A stretch of 64,000 nt of DNA from Aerococcus sanguinicola (GCF_008726925.1 NZ_VYWO01000001.1:620001-684000); one strand, 5' to 3'. Counted from the stretch's first letter, positions 35,553 through 43,776 are shown. The notes: generated by a model not told the origin, from the letters alone. Translations and numbers: made by a program.

Positions 35553-35878
35553 CCAAATCTCCTCCTCTTTAAAAAGTTTTCTTTGCCTTTAGAATAAGGG
35601 AAGATATAATTGCCGTCAATTTTAGATAAGGTTTTTATGATTGGTTGTGCTTATGATTAGATGAACGGCGTAAGATTTTATGACGTATCTTAGAGGGGAT
35701 TTGTTGTGATTTTGGGAATTTGTTTGATGTTATGTTTTATTACGTTATCACCTAGTTCATGAGCGCTTTTACATTTTTGAACAATTTTTGCACCTATATG
35801 AGATAGATTTTATGACATCTTTTTTCTTTTGATGAATTTTAGACTTTTTCGTTTATATATCATTAGGAGGGATATCAT
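35553..35878. other. Divergent promoter region between symporter and NERD genes
   Basis: A 326-bp T-rich stretch (plus strand) with no coding frame. It ends in a strong ribosome binding site (AGGAGG) for the NERD gene, preceded by a TATATA-like box near 35855. No repeat element was seen here. Confidence 0.5.
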
Positions 35879-36859
35879 ATGCAGAAGAATCATGAATTAT
35901 TATCTTTAGAAATTTTAGCCCATCGCCAGGCCTTGGATGACGATCAGACCGAGCGCTTGCAGGCCCTGCGCCAGGGCTATTGGGGTGAATGGGAATTCCA
36001 CCGAGTTTTAAAGAAGTATTTGACAGGTGATTTTGCCTTGTTGACGGACTGTTACTTTGGCGATGCCAACCCCACCCAGGTTGATTTGGTCCTAGTCTGT
36101 TCCAGCGGCTGTTACCTCTTTGATGTCAAGAATTATCGGGCACCCGTCCGTTATGAAGCAGGAACTTTTTACCACAATGATAAGCGTTGGCGCCACAATA
36201 TTTTTATCCAACTGGACCGGATGGTGGACCGTTTCAACCAAGAGCTGTCTGGCTTCGGCCGTCCCCAAGCCAAGCAAGGCTACCTCGTCTTCATCAACGA
36301 GCACCACCAAGTGACTGTGGACGACTCTTTTAGCCACGGTATCCTATGCCGCAACGATATTTTGGCCTTTTTGAAAGACTTAGCCCAACAACCCGCACGC
36401 TATCGAACCGACCAAGTCCTCACCCGTGTCCAAGACAAGCTGGTCGCCAACCCCTATGCGCAATGCCAAGTCACAGCCTACAACTGGGCACGGATGCGAT
36501 GCGGGCTATATTGTTGGCGGTGTCGGGGGCGTTTAGGAGATATTCATAATCGTAGACGCATTCCTTGTGACAAGTGTGGATTTGTTGAAGATTCAAGCCA
36601 GCTAATTACGCGCCATCTTTATGAGTTAGCTGTGCTCCTATATGATCAGCCACTGAGTTTTTCTCTAGCAAGAAAGTTTTTAGGCGATCAGTGTGGTGAA
36701 AGGAGGCTAAGACGTGTGTTAACAGGTCGCTTTGAACGAATAAAGCGGAATACCTACGACAATCCTTATAAGAGGGATAACGATATGTATGAAAAAATTG
36801 TATATCCCCTGCATTTAGCGCAAGTTTACTACCGAATCCATGAAAAATATCTGACATAA
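35879..36859 (+). CDS. NERD-domain protein with zinc ribbon
   Basis: A 326-aa protein. Residues about 25-135 form a NERD (nuclease-related) domain: YWGEWEFHRVLKKYL, DANPTQVDLVLVCSSG and CYLFDVKNYRAP (the E..D..xK nuclease-like residues). Residues near 205-245 carry two cysteine pairs, CWRC and CDKC, a likely zinc ribbon. The rest is basic and helical. Such proteins are predicted DNA-processing enzymes of unknown role. AGGAGG lies 6-11 bases before the ATG. It stands alone, upstream of the 42-bp tandem array. Confidence 0.85.
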   Translation: MQKNHELLSLEILAHRQALDDDQTERLQALRQGYWGEWEFHRVLKKYLTGDFALLTDCYFGDANPTQVDLVLVCSSGCYLFDVKNYRAPVRYEAGTFYHNDKRWRHNIFIQLDRMVDRFNQELSGFGRPQAKQGYLVFINEHHQVTVDDSFSHGILCRNDILAFLKDLAQQPARYRTDQVLTRVQDKLVANPYAQCQVTAYNWARMRCGLYCWRCRGRLGDIHNRRRIPCDKCGFVEDSSQLITRHLYELAVLLYDQPLSFSLARKFLGDQCGERRLRRVLTGRFERIKRNTYDNPYKRDNDMYEKIVYPLHLAQVYYRIHEKYLT

Positions 36860-36954
36860 ATCAAAAATACCCTATACCCTATTCATTGCTACTAAATTAT
36901 CCTTGAATTGAAAAAGTAACGGACAGTTCTAGCTTGCTTTTGGCCGGTGCTTAT

Positions 36955-37290
36955 CGAGATACGGTCAGAACGACCTCACTTATGACCGTTTCCTCACGAG
37001 ATACGGTCAGATCGACCCTAATTATGACCGTTTCCGCCCGAGATACGGACAGAACGACCTTACTTATGGCCATTTCGTCCCGAGATACGGACAGAACGAC
37101 CTCACTTATGACCGTTTCTGCCCGAGATACGGTCAGAACGACCTCACTTATGACCGTTTCCGCCCGAGATACGGACAGAACGACCTTACTTATGGCCATT
37201 TCGTCCCGAGATACGGTCAGAACGACCTCACTTATGACCGTTTCCTCACGAGATACGGTCAGATCTACCTTGCTTGCATCCGTATCTATT
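36955..37290. repeat. Tandem array of eight 42-bp units
   Basis: CGAGATACGG recurs at 36955, 36997, 37039, 37081, 37123, 37165, 37207 and 37249, exactly 42 bp apart. Each unit contains ACGGTCA and TGACCGT as an internal inverted repeat with a 15-bp spacer. Units 1 and 7 are identical and units 3 and 6 are identical, pointing to segmental duplication; unit 8 has diverged. Since 42 is divisible by 3 both strands stay open, giving 14-residue repeats, but no ribosome binding site was found, so I treat it as non-coding. Confidence 0.9.
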
Positions 37291-37333
37291 CTAAACATCG
37301 CACTCTTCCCTAACTCAGCACCCCCATAAGGTC

Positions 37334-37362
37334 AAAGCAGAGGCCCCCGCCTCTGCTTTCCC
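37334..37362. terminator. Bidirectional GC-rich hairpin
   Basis: AAAGCAGAGGC and GCCTCTGCTTT form an 11-bp stem with a very short loop, between the tandem array and the insertion sequence. Confidence 0.65.
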
Positions 37363-37546
37363 CCTTCTTCATCCAAAATAAGGACGGCGGGCCAACGCCC
37401 GCCAACCACTCTATCCCAAAGGAAAAGCACCGCCACGGCGGGTGAACTGCCCCCTGTCAAGTAGACAGGCAAATAAATAAATTTTTACCATGTGTGATTT
37501 TTGTCATGCATGGTTTTTATTTTGGATTTTAAAATAGAATTTATCA

Positions 37547-37601
37547 GTGAATACGATATTTCATAACATTTAAAGTGAATACGATATTTCATAACATTTA
37601 A
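37547..37601. repeat. 28-bp tandem duplication inside the IS
   Basis: GTGAATACGATATTTCATAA followed by CATTTAA occurs twice with a 28-bp period (starts 37547 and 37575). Confidence 0.85.
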
Positions 37602-37610
37602 TATGAAAGG

Positions 37611-37750
37611 TAGTGTAGAGGTTAGGCTTGTTTGTCAAAGATGGAGCGTAAACAGCTTCAAGTCTTTGTCAAGGTCCGCTCCGCTCTCCACCTTGACAAA
37701 GCCTATCAGCTGTTTTAAAAGATAGGCAAGCCAAACAAGCCTCGACAGTC
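37611..37750. repeat. Large palindrome inside the IS 3' region
   Basis: Outer arms GGCTTGTTTG / CAAACAAGCC and inner arms ACAGCTTCAAGTCTTTGTCAAGGT versus ACCTTGACAAAG...AGCTGT enclose GGAGCG-type tips. It could fold as a long hairpin just beyond the orfB stop. Confidence 0.75.
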
Positions 37751-37808
37751 TAACTGAAAACTAAATTCAATTTTAAATTTTTAGCCAAAAGGCTAATTAC
37801 TCTTGGAT

Positions 37809-38600
37809 CTAAGCTGGAATTTTGAGTCCCATATCTAGTGTTATACGCTCTGTATTATAAAATTCTATGTAGCGTTTGATATCTTCCTCAAGTTGTTCAA
37901 AGCTTTCATATATCTTCAATCGATACATCTCTTCTTTTATGATGCCCCAGAAATTTTCCATTGGTCCGTTATCAATACACTTTCCTACACGAGACATACT
38001 TTGAATTAATTGCTTGTCGTCGATAAAGTTCTTAAAGAAATACGACGTATACTGGAAACCGCGATCACTATGGAAAATGGTTTCGTTGGGAATAAACTCT
38101 TCTTCTACCTGAATAATCGTATCTTTAACGAGCTGATTGTTATTCCTTCTTGATAATTTAAAGCCAACAATCTTATTAGCTCCGTAATCAAGGATTGCAC
38201 TTAAATAAGCTTTATAACTATAGTTATAGCCGTATTTAAATTCTGTAATATCCGTCAACAGCACTTGCATCGATTCATAATCTTGATCAAATCTACGATT
38301 CAGTACATTCTCTGCAACGTGTTGAGGCTTACTTTTTTTGTATCGGTAGCGCTTACGTCGGATGACAGATTTTAAGCCCATTATTTTCATGAGGCGGTAA
38401 ACACACTTATGATTAACCTTCGCATGCTTAAAATAATTAAGATAAATTGTGATTCGGCGATAACCATAGATGCCATCATATTTGTCATACGTTTCTTGAA
38501 TCAAATCCATCAACCATATTAAGCGCTGTTCTGTCATGGATGGGGATCGATTGAGCCATTTATAGTAAGCCGATCGACTGACACCTAACGATTCACACAA
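37809..38600 (-). CDS. IS3-family transposase OrfB (DDE integrase core)
   Basis: 263 residues from a TTG-type start, with HTH_21 region (YGYRRITIYLN), and rve integrase motifs LLTDITEFKYG (first D), FHSDRGFQYTS (second D) and NGPMENFWGIIKEEMY (E). The frame stays open upstream past 38700 (RRTKYQAEFKTIEKLSQDGH), so the natural product is likely an OrfAB fusion made by -1 frameshifting at the A7 run at 38702-38708 (CTAAAAAAATTG). No internal damage was seen. Confidence 0.92.
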   Translation of the reverse strand: MCESLGVSRSAYYKWLNRSPSMTEQRLIWLMDLIQETYDKYDGIYGYRRITIYLNYFKHAKVNHKCVYRLMKIMGLKSVIRRKRYRYKKSKPQHVAENVLNRRFDQDYESMQVLLTDITEFKYGYNYSYKAYLSAILDYGANKIVGFKLSRRNNNQLVKDTIIQVEEEFIPNETIFHSDRGFQYTSYFFKNFIDDKQLIQSMSRVGKCIDNGPMENFWGIIKEEMYRLKIYESFEQLEEDIKRYIEFYNTERITLDMGLKIPA

Positions 38601-38626
38601 GAAGCTTATTTTGTGCCCATCCTGGC

Positions 38627-39358
38627 TTAATTTTTCGATTGTTTTAAATTCCGCTTGGTATTTTGTCCGCCGGACATCAACTCTCTTTCCACTTCTTTCA
38701 ATTTTTTTAGAGCAGCATTCTCTGTTTCTAAGTACTCATTACGCGCTTTAAGCGCAGCTAATTCTGTTCGTAATTTCTCTTCTTCGGTTTGAATGATACT
38801 TGGTTTGCGCCGTCCTCTACTATCAATAAGTCCATTAGGACCATATTTCTTATACTTTTGCACCCATGAGTAGACGTTGTTGTAAGAAACTTTATGTTTT
38901 TCGGCAGTCTCTTTATAAGACATACCTAGTTCAAGGAAATCTTTAACGACATCAATTTTTTCCAGATATGTTTTCTTCTGACCTTTCATTGTATACACCT
39001 CGGGTTTCGGATGGTAATCCTTTAATTCTTCCCCTTTAGTATACTTGATAATCCAATTTCTAACAGTCGAATCACTAGGGATATTGTATTTTCTAGCAAG
39101 TTTTAGGCTGGATATTTCCTTCTTCAAGTACTCTTGAACCACTTTCTGCTTAAATTGTTCACTATAAGAATTATTCTTTATCTGTGATTCTAGTCCTGCA
39201 AAGCCATGTTCTAGATATTTGAGATAATATCGTCTAAAGACAGATGAAGTGATTGAGAGACCATATTGATCACAAAGTTCATCATAGGAAATTCCCTCTT
39301 TATATAGATGGATATAGTTAGCCAATTCTGCTGGTGAATGTTTTCTATTTGAACGCAT
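38627..39358 (-). CDS. IS3-family transposase OrfA (helix-turn-helix)
   Basis: 243 residues with two helix-turn-helix domains (YNIPSDSTVRNWIIKYTKG and KHKVSYNNVYSWVQKYKKYG) and a C-terminal leucine-zipper-like coiled coil (ELAALKARNEYLETENAALK). It binds the IS ends. The slippery sequence A-AAA-AAA at 38702-38708, near the C-terminal end, allows ribosomes to shift into the orfB frame. Confidence 0.93.
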   Translation of the reverse strand: MRSNRKHSPAELANYIHLYKEGISYDELCDQYGLSITSSVFRRYYLKYLEHGFAGLESQIKNNSYSEQFKQKVVQEYLKKEISSLKLARKYNIPSDSTVRNWIIKYTKGEELKDYHPKPEVYTMKGQKKTYLEKIDVVKDFLELGMSYKETAEKHKVSYNNVYSWVQKYKKYGPNGLIDSRGRRKPSIIQTEEEKLRTELAALKARNEYLETENAALKKLKEVERELMSGGQNTKRNLKQSKN

Positions 39359-39444
39359 AAAAACTCCCCCTAAAGTAGTTTACTTTTTTTAGTGTCTACT
39401 TTAGGGGGAGCATACCAGGGTAGGTCTCGACTTTTTCTTTAATC

Positions 39445-40917
39445 TTATTGGTAAGCTTGCATGCTTACAGCAAAGTGTGGTGCATAATATTGAACGTTAG
39501 ATTCGGTTACGGTTTGACCTGGAGCAGGTGCGTGGATGTAGCCACCTTGGTTATCGGTTGCAAGGGCTACATGGTAGCTAGAACCGTGGTTGCCCCAGAA
39601 GTAGAGGTCGCCAGCTTGTGCTTGGTTAACTGCGATAGTTGGGCCAGCTGACTCTTGAGGAACTGTCCAACCGCCGATGTCTTGACCAGTTGCTTCACGG
39701 TAAACATAGTTAGTGAAACCTGAGCAGTCGAAACCATTTGGTGTCTTACCACCCCATACATAAGGAACCCCTTTGTATTGACGAGCAGTTGCTACAACAT
39801 TTTGGTTGCCTTGGTTATTTTGTTGGGCTTGTTGCTGTTGTTGTTTTTGAGCTTGAGCAGCTTCTTGTTGGCGCTTAGCTTCAGCTTGTTGGGCTTCTTG
39901 TTGACGTTGAGCCTCTGCTGCTTGCGCTTCTTGTTGGCGTTGGGCTTCTGCTGCTTGAGCTTCAGCTTGACGTTGAGCTTCCGCTGCTTGGGCTTCTTGC
40001 TGACGTTGAGCTTCTGCTGCTTGGGCGTCTGCTTGAGCCTTAGCTTCTTCAGCCTGAGCATTTTCTTGGCTATGGCTTGCAGGTTGAGCAACTACTGCTT
40101 CTTCCTTAACTTCTTGCTTAGCAGGTTGGGCCACAACTTCTTCTTTAGCAGCTGGTGCAATTACGATTTCTTCAGCATCTTCTGGAGCAGCTTGGTAAGT
40201 TGCAACACTTGCTTGAACAGGTGCTGTTTCTTCTACTTCAGGATAGAGGACTAAAACTTGGCCAGCATAAATAAAGTCACTGGATAAACCATTTAAAGCA
40301 CGTAAGCTTTCAACAGAAGTTCCTGCAGCTTGTGCAATCGCAGGAAGGGTGTCGCCCGCTTTAACGGTATAAGTATTACCATTAATAGTAATCACATGAG
40401 CTTCTTTTTCAACGACAGGTGCTTCAGTCGCTACTGTATCAGCCACAACTTTACCGTTTTCTCCTTGGTCAGCTTGTGTCGTTTGTGCTGCTTCTACTTG
40501 GCCCTTAACTTTTAATTGTTGGCCAACTAAGATAAGGTCCCCGCTGATTTGGTTCAATTGACGAAGCGCATCAGCCGTTGTATTGAATTTAGCAGCAATT
40601 TGGTTCAAGGTGTCACCCGCTTGAACGTGGTAAACTGCATCTGCAGCCTGGCTAGCAGCTTGGCTAGCTTGGGTGTCGATTTTAACCGTTTCTGTTGGGA
40701 TATTGAATTGTTGGCCCACTAAGATATGGTTAACATCTTTGATATTGTTTTCTTTAGCGATGGCATCAACGCTTGTGCCAAAGCTGTTAGCGATAGCTGA
40801 CAAGGTGTCGCCAGCATTTACTTTGTATAATTCATCAGCAGACGCTGTTTGTGCGAATGCTAGTAAAGCTGTGGTCGTTGCTAATGAAGTTCCTACCATA
40901 GTTTTTAATTTACTCAT
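39445..40917 (-). CDS. Secreted peptidoglycan hydrolase with three LysM and one NlpC/P60 domain
   Basis: A 490-aa exported endopeptidase. The signal peptide is residues 1-27 (ending AQTASA). LysM repeats are at about 30-73, 94-137 and 182-226 (YKVNAGDTLSAIA, YHVQAGDTLNQIA, YTVKAGDTLPAIA). An Ala/Glu/Gln-rich coiled repeat (AEAQRQQEAQA) spans about 285-365. The NlpC/P60 domain follows with catalytic Cys in NGFDCSGFTNYVY and His in SSYHVALATD. It cuts stem peptides during growth or cell separation. Two WalR-like boxes lie upstream. An IS sits 32 bp after the stop, and no terminator is visible between them. Confidence 0.95.
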   Translation of the reverse strand: MSKLKTMVGTSLATTTALLAFAQTASADELYKVNAGDTLSAIANSFGTSVDAIAKENNIKDVNHILVGQQFNIPTETVKIDTQASQAASQAADAVYHVQAGDTLNQIAAKFNTTADALRQLNQISGDLILVGQQLKVKGQVEAAQTTQADQGENGKVVADTVATEAPVVEKEAHVITINGNTYTVKAGDTLPAIAQAAGTSVESLRALNGLSSDFIYAGQVLVLYPEVEETAPVQASVATYQAAPEDAEEIVIAPAAKEEVVAQPAKQEVKEEAVVAQPASHSQENAQAEEAKAQADAQAAEAQRQQEAQAAEAQRQAEAQAAEAQRQQEAQAAEAQRQQEAQQAEAKRQQEAAQAQKQQQQQAQQNNQGNQNVVATARQYKGVPYVWGGKTPNGFDCSGFTNYVYREATGQDIGGWTVPQESAGPTIAVNQAQAGDLYFWGNHGSSYHVALATDNQGGYIHAPAPGQTVTESNVQYYAPHFAVSMQAYQ

Positions 40918-40962
40918 TTAAATTTTACCCCCTGAGTTTTACTCAAAATTTAATTCTCTATT

Positions 40963-40968
40963 ATTATA
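40963..40968 (-). promoter_or_regulatory. -10 box of the wall hydrolase promoter
   Basis: TATAAT on the minus strand, 46 bp upstream of the start codon. The -35 region is TCCCAA, a poor match, which fits activation from the adjacent WalR-like box. Confidence 0.6.
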
Positions 40969-40990
40969 ACCATCTTTCCCCCAAATTGGG

Positions 40991-41007
40991 ATAACAGTTA
41001 GATTACA
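40991..41007 (-). promoter_or_regulatory. WalR-like box, promoter proximal
   Basis: On the minus strand TGTAAT-CTAAC-TGTTAT matches TGTWAH-N5-TGTWAH fully, next to the weak -35 region of the wall hydrolase promoter. Confidence 0.6.
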
Positions 41008-41170
41008 AATTATTTCACTTTATTTCAAAAAAATCCTTGACGACTTCCAATAAATAAGCTTAGAAAGCTTGTCAGGCCAATTTTTCCTTAAGTTAAGCCT
41101 TTGATCGGACTCAAAATATTTTTACACTTTTTTCGCCAAGACCCGTCTCTTCAAATAAAATTCAAAGTTT

Positions 41171-41187
41171 TGTAACACAACTGTAAA
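41171..41187 (+). promoter_or_regulatory. WalR-like box, distal
   Basis: TGTAAC-ACAAC-TGTAAA also matches the WalR pattern fully, in the opposite orientation and ~180 bp upstream of the proximal box. Confidence 0.5.
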
Positions 41188-41242
41188 GTAAACCGGCTAT
41201 TTTTTTGTTAAAGCCCTCTTTTTCTTGCCCCAATATAGACTT

Positions 41243-41326
41243 TTAGCCCTTAGCTAGCCAGAAAATGGTTGCGAGAATTAGAATAATGAAAACAAAGAGG
41301 AAGAATTTAGGATATCTTTTCTGCAT
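41243..41326 (-). CDS. Small single-span membrane peptide, 27 aa
   Basis: ATG at 41326 is preceded by AAAGGAACCCTC, with the stop of the exonuclease gene 12 bp upstream, so translation may be coupled. The product begins MQKRYPKFFLFVF and ends FWLAKG: a basic N-terminus and one hydrophobic helix. Too short for homology judgement; function unknown. Confidence 0.55.
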   Translation of the reverse strand: MQKRYPKFFLFVFIILILATIFWLAKG

Positions 41327-41338
41327 GAGGGTTCCTTT

Positions 41339-42166
41339 CTAGAGGTCCAGTTCCAAATAAATTGGCGTGTGGTCCTGACGGTCACCAGAATTAATCATTT
41401 CTGATTTAAGGATCTGGTCTTGAAGCCGGTCACTGGTCAAGAAATAATCAATCCTCCAGCCTGAATTATTGATCTTGCTGGTTTTGACACGTTGGGCCCA
41501 CCAGGAGTAGACCCCTTCCACATCGCCATGGAGATAGCGGAAGGTATCCGTGAAGCCGCGGTCTAAAAGCTGGCTAAAACCCTGACGTTCCTCATCCGTG
41601 AAGCCGGCCGAGCGGCGGTTATTCTCTGGATGGGCCAGGTCAATTTCCTGGTGGGCGACATTGTAGTCTCCTGTAGCGACCACGGCCTTGTCTTGGTCTA
41701 AACTGGCCAGATAGTCGGCATACTTTTGGTCCCAAACTTGGCGTTCTGCCAGACGCTTCAAGCCATTACCAGCATTTGGGGTATAAACTTGGTTGAAATA
41801 AAAGTCTTCAAATTCGAGGGTAATCAGCCGTCCTTCTTGGTCCATGGTATCAGGGGCCTGGATCTGTGGGTAAGTAATCACGGGATCCAAGTCTTCCTTA
41901 TAGAGCACCATGTTCCCCGCATAGGACTTGCGCGCTGGCTCAACTGAAGAGACCCAGGCATAACGATAAGCAGGGAACCATTCAGCTAAAGCTTCCTGGT
42001 GTTTCTTTGTCGGTCCCTTGCTCGATAGCTTGGTTTCCTGGATAGCAATCACATCGGCCTCATAGCCTTGAATAGTCTTTAGAACTTCCCGCGACATCTG
42101 CGCCCGGTTAGAATCACTCGTGAGCGCTGCATTCAGCGAATCAATATTCCAAGAGATAAATTTCAT
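41339..42166 (-). CDS. Exodeoxyribonuclease III (Xth/ExoA family)
   Basis: A 275-aa AP endonuclease/exonuclease III for base-excision repair. Family motifs are KFISWNIDSLNAAL at the start, IAIQETKLS (metal-binding Glu), NQVYTPNAGNG, VVATGDYNVAHQEIDLA, GVYSWWAQR and WRIDYFLTSDRL, ending DHTPIYLELDL with the catalytic Asp-His. Normal length. Divergent from the UV-damage glycosylase gene, which also belongs to DNA repair. Confidence 0.95.
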   Translation of the reverse strand: MKFISWNIDSLNAALTSDSNRAQMSREVLKTIQGYEADVIAIQETKLSSKGPTKKHQEALAEWFPAYRYAWVSSVEPARKSYAGNMVLYKEDLDPVITYPQIQAPDTMDQEGRLITLEFEDFYFNQVYTPNAGNGLKRLAERQVWDQKYADYLASLDQDKAVVATGDYNVAHQEIDLAHPENNRRSAGFTDEERQGFSQLLDRGFTDTFRYLHGDVEGVYSWWAQRVKTSKINNSGWRIDYFLTSDRLQDQILKSEMINSGDRQDHTPIYLELDL

Positions 42167-42284
42167 AGTCTAACTAACTCCTTCGTCTAATCGTGCATCT
42201 AGTTTAACATAAAAAGCGCCTCCTGCTCCATCCAAAGCTTGATTAGAAACTATGTTAAACTATTTATAAAGGAGGAGAAGCCAC

Positions 42285-42659
42285 ATGAGACTCTGGCACC
42301 AAGACCTTATCAAAGCCCTCCCCCGCCAGCAACTCCTCGGCCAGCACCGGGAATGTGCCGCCCTAAGAGGAGCAGGCTGGGGGAAGAAACACGCAACAGT
42401 GGACTATATCTTCAAGTATTCCCCCTACCGGCTCTACGCCTACCACCAACTTGTTATTGAAGAAATGAAACGGCGCGGCTACCAGCCTGACCCCGCCTGG
42501 GAGGACAAGAACTACCGGGGAAAGCGCTGTGCCCCCTACCCCGACTTAGAGCCCCTTTCCTTGCCCCAGCCCATTTATCCAGAACACGACGCTTCTTATA
42601 GGGAAGAATGCTTAGAAAATCTTAGAGCAAAGGGGATCCACTTATCTTTTGACAATTAA
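42285..42659 (+). CDS. Pyrimidine dimer DNA glycosylase family protein (TIGR02328-like)
   Basis: A 124-aa protein starting MRLWHQDLIKALPRQQLLGQ, followed by HRECAALRGAGWGKKHATVDY, the signature of the DenV/Pyr_excise-related family found in Firmicutes. A role in recognising UV-damaged DNA is inferred from family; enzymatic proof exists mainly for the phage T4 relative. The start is the ATG at 42285 with AAAGGAGGAG upstream. The promoter of the next gene overlaps its 3' end. Confidence 0.85.
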   Translation: MRLWHQDLIKALPRQQLLGQHRECAALRGAGWGKKHATVDYIFKYSPYRLYAYHQLVIEEMKRRGYQPDPAWEDKNYRGKRCAPYPDLEPLSLPQPIYPEHDASYREECLENLRAKGIHLSFDN

Positions 42660-42675
42660 TTTTTTGCTTTATAAT
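42649..42675 (+). promoter_or_regulatory. Promoter of the arsenite methyltransferase gene
   Basis: TTGACA (42649-42654) and TATAAT (42670-42675) are both perfect but separated by only 15 bp. The -35 box overlaps the end of the preceding gene. AAGGAGG precedes the ATG at 42712. Confidence 0.6.
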
Positions 42676-42711
42676 TAAAGGTAAGGACAGCTATGAATTA
42701 AGGAGGATATT

Positions 42712-43776
42712 ATGACAGACCAAAGAGAAACCGTTAAAGACTATTACAGCCAAATCACCAATGAACAGGAGGGTGAGATGGCCACACAAATTTGTTCACT
42801 AGCTGGACAAAGCCTTCCTCGCCAAATCAAGCGGATCCGCTCTAAAATTCCAAAAGAAATTAAAGACCGCTTCTATGGCTGCGGCTCGCCCATCCCTGAC
42901 CTACTTGAAGGCCTAACTGTGCTCGACTTAGGCTGTGGTACGGGTTTGGACGTCTATACCTTATCTTATCTCGTTGGTGAGAAGGGACGGGTGATTGGCG
43001 TGGATATGAATCCAGACCAATTAGCTATTGCCCAAAAATACCAAGATAAGATGGCTCAGAAATTCTCTTATGCCGCTTCAAATGTAACCTTTAAACAAGG
43101 CTATATTGAAGACCTTAAATCCCTGGGTATCGCTGACGAATCCGTTGATGTTGTCGTTTCAAATTGTGTCATCAACCTCTCACCTCATAAAGAAGACGTC
43201 TTTAGAGAAATATGGCGCATCCTAAAACCCGGTGGCGAACTCTATTTCTCTGATATTTTCGCTGACCGACGCCTACCGGAAGACCTTAGCCAAAACACCC
43301 TCCTCCTCGGCGAATGCCTAGCTGGAGCCATGTATGAGGCTGATTTTAGACGGTTGATGCAGAAGGTCGGCTGGTTAGACTTTCGCTATACGGCTAAGCA
43401 AGACGCACCGATCGGCAACGGTCGGATCGAGAAGCTAGTCGGTAACATTCGTTTTGTTTCCGCAACGGTCCGTGCCTTTAAATTACCTGATCTATTGGAA
43501 GATGCCTGTGAAGAATATGGACAGATTGCTATCTACCAAGGGGGTATTCCTGAACATGAAGACCGCTTCTTCCTCGACCTCGACCATTCTTTCGATAAGG
43601 GACTGCCCCAGAAACTATGCGGCAATAGCTGTGCCATGCTCGAACACAGTCGTTTCTCCCCCTATTTCCAAATCATTGGGGACCGTAGCCAACACTTTGG
43701 CCACTTTAACTGCCAACAGTCAGGCAAAGAAGCTGAAACATCGAGCGCTCAAGCTGGCTCGTCTTGCTGCTGCTAG
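42712..43776 (+). CDS. arsM: Arsenite S-adenosylmethionine methyltransferase
   Basis: A 354-aa cytosolic enzyme that methylates As(III) to volatile or pentavalent methylated species. SAM motif I is VLDLGCGTGLD (69-80). The three catalytic cysteines expected in ArsM are present: Cys57 in FYGCGSPIPD, Cys152 in VVSNCVINLS and Cys202 in LLGECLAGA, with spacing close to characterised enzymes. The C-terminus ends SSCCC, a metal-binding tail common in this family. No ArsR repressor or ArsB/Acr3 pump is adjacent, so it appears as an isolated resistance or methylarsenical-producing gene. Confidence 0.92.
   Translation: MTDQRETVKDYYSQITNEQEGEMATQICSLAGQSLPRQIKRIRSKIPKEIKDRFYGCGSPIPDLLEGLTVLDLGCGTGLDVYTLSYLVGEKGRVIGVDMNPDQLAIAQKYQDKMAQKFSYAASNVTFKQGYIEDLKSLGIADESVDVVVSNCVINLSPHKEDVFREIWRILKPGGELYFSDIFADRRLPEDLSQNTLLLGECLAGAMYEADFRRLMQKVGWLDFRYTAKQDAPIGNGRIEKLVGNIRFVSATVRAFKLPDLLEDACEEYGQIAIYQGGIPEHEDRFFLDLDHSFDKGLPQKLCGNSCAMLEHSRFSPYFQIIGDRSQHFGHFNCQQSGKEAETSSAQAGSSCCC

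Larger units (their letters stand above)
37448..39412 (-). mobile_element. IS3-family insertion sequence (IS150-like)
   Basis: Terminal inverted repeats are TGCCCCCTGTCAAGTAGACA (37448-37467) and, on the other strand at 39393-39412, TGCTCCCCCTAAAGTAGACA: 16 of 20 match. Two transposase frames, orfA and orfB, are present. The element is ~1965 bp, long for the family, because ~340 bp between the orfB stop and the left end are non-coding and contain a tandem duplication and a palindrome. No target duplication is obvious. It inserted 32 bp after the wall hydrolase gene. Confidence 0.85.
40918..41242. other. Regulatory region upstream of the wall hydrolase
   Basis: A long non-coding upstream region of ~325 bp with a -10 box and two WalR-like sites listed separately. 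No further coding frame was seen. Confidence 0.6.

Noticed and set aside
36955..37290. CRISPR array
   Set aside because: Units are directly tandem with no unique spacers, and no cas genes are in the window.
36934..37329. Open frames on both strands through the 42-bp array, encoding 14-residue repeats
   Set aside because: The frames stay open only because the period is a multiple of three; there is no ribosome binding site or signal, and both strands are equally open.
39778..40254. Hydrophobic plus-strand frame rich in Leu, opposite the LysM protein
   Set aside because: It is the antisense of the Ala/Glu/Gln repeat; the apparent membrane protein is an artefact of that codon pattern.
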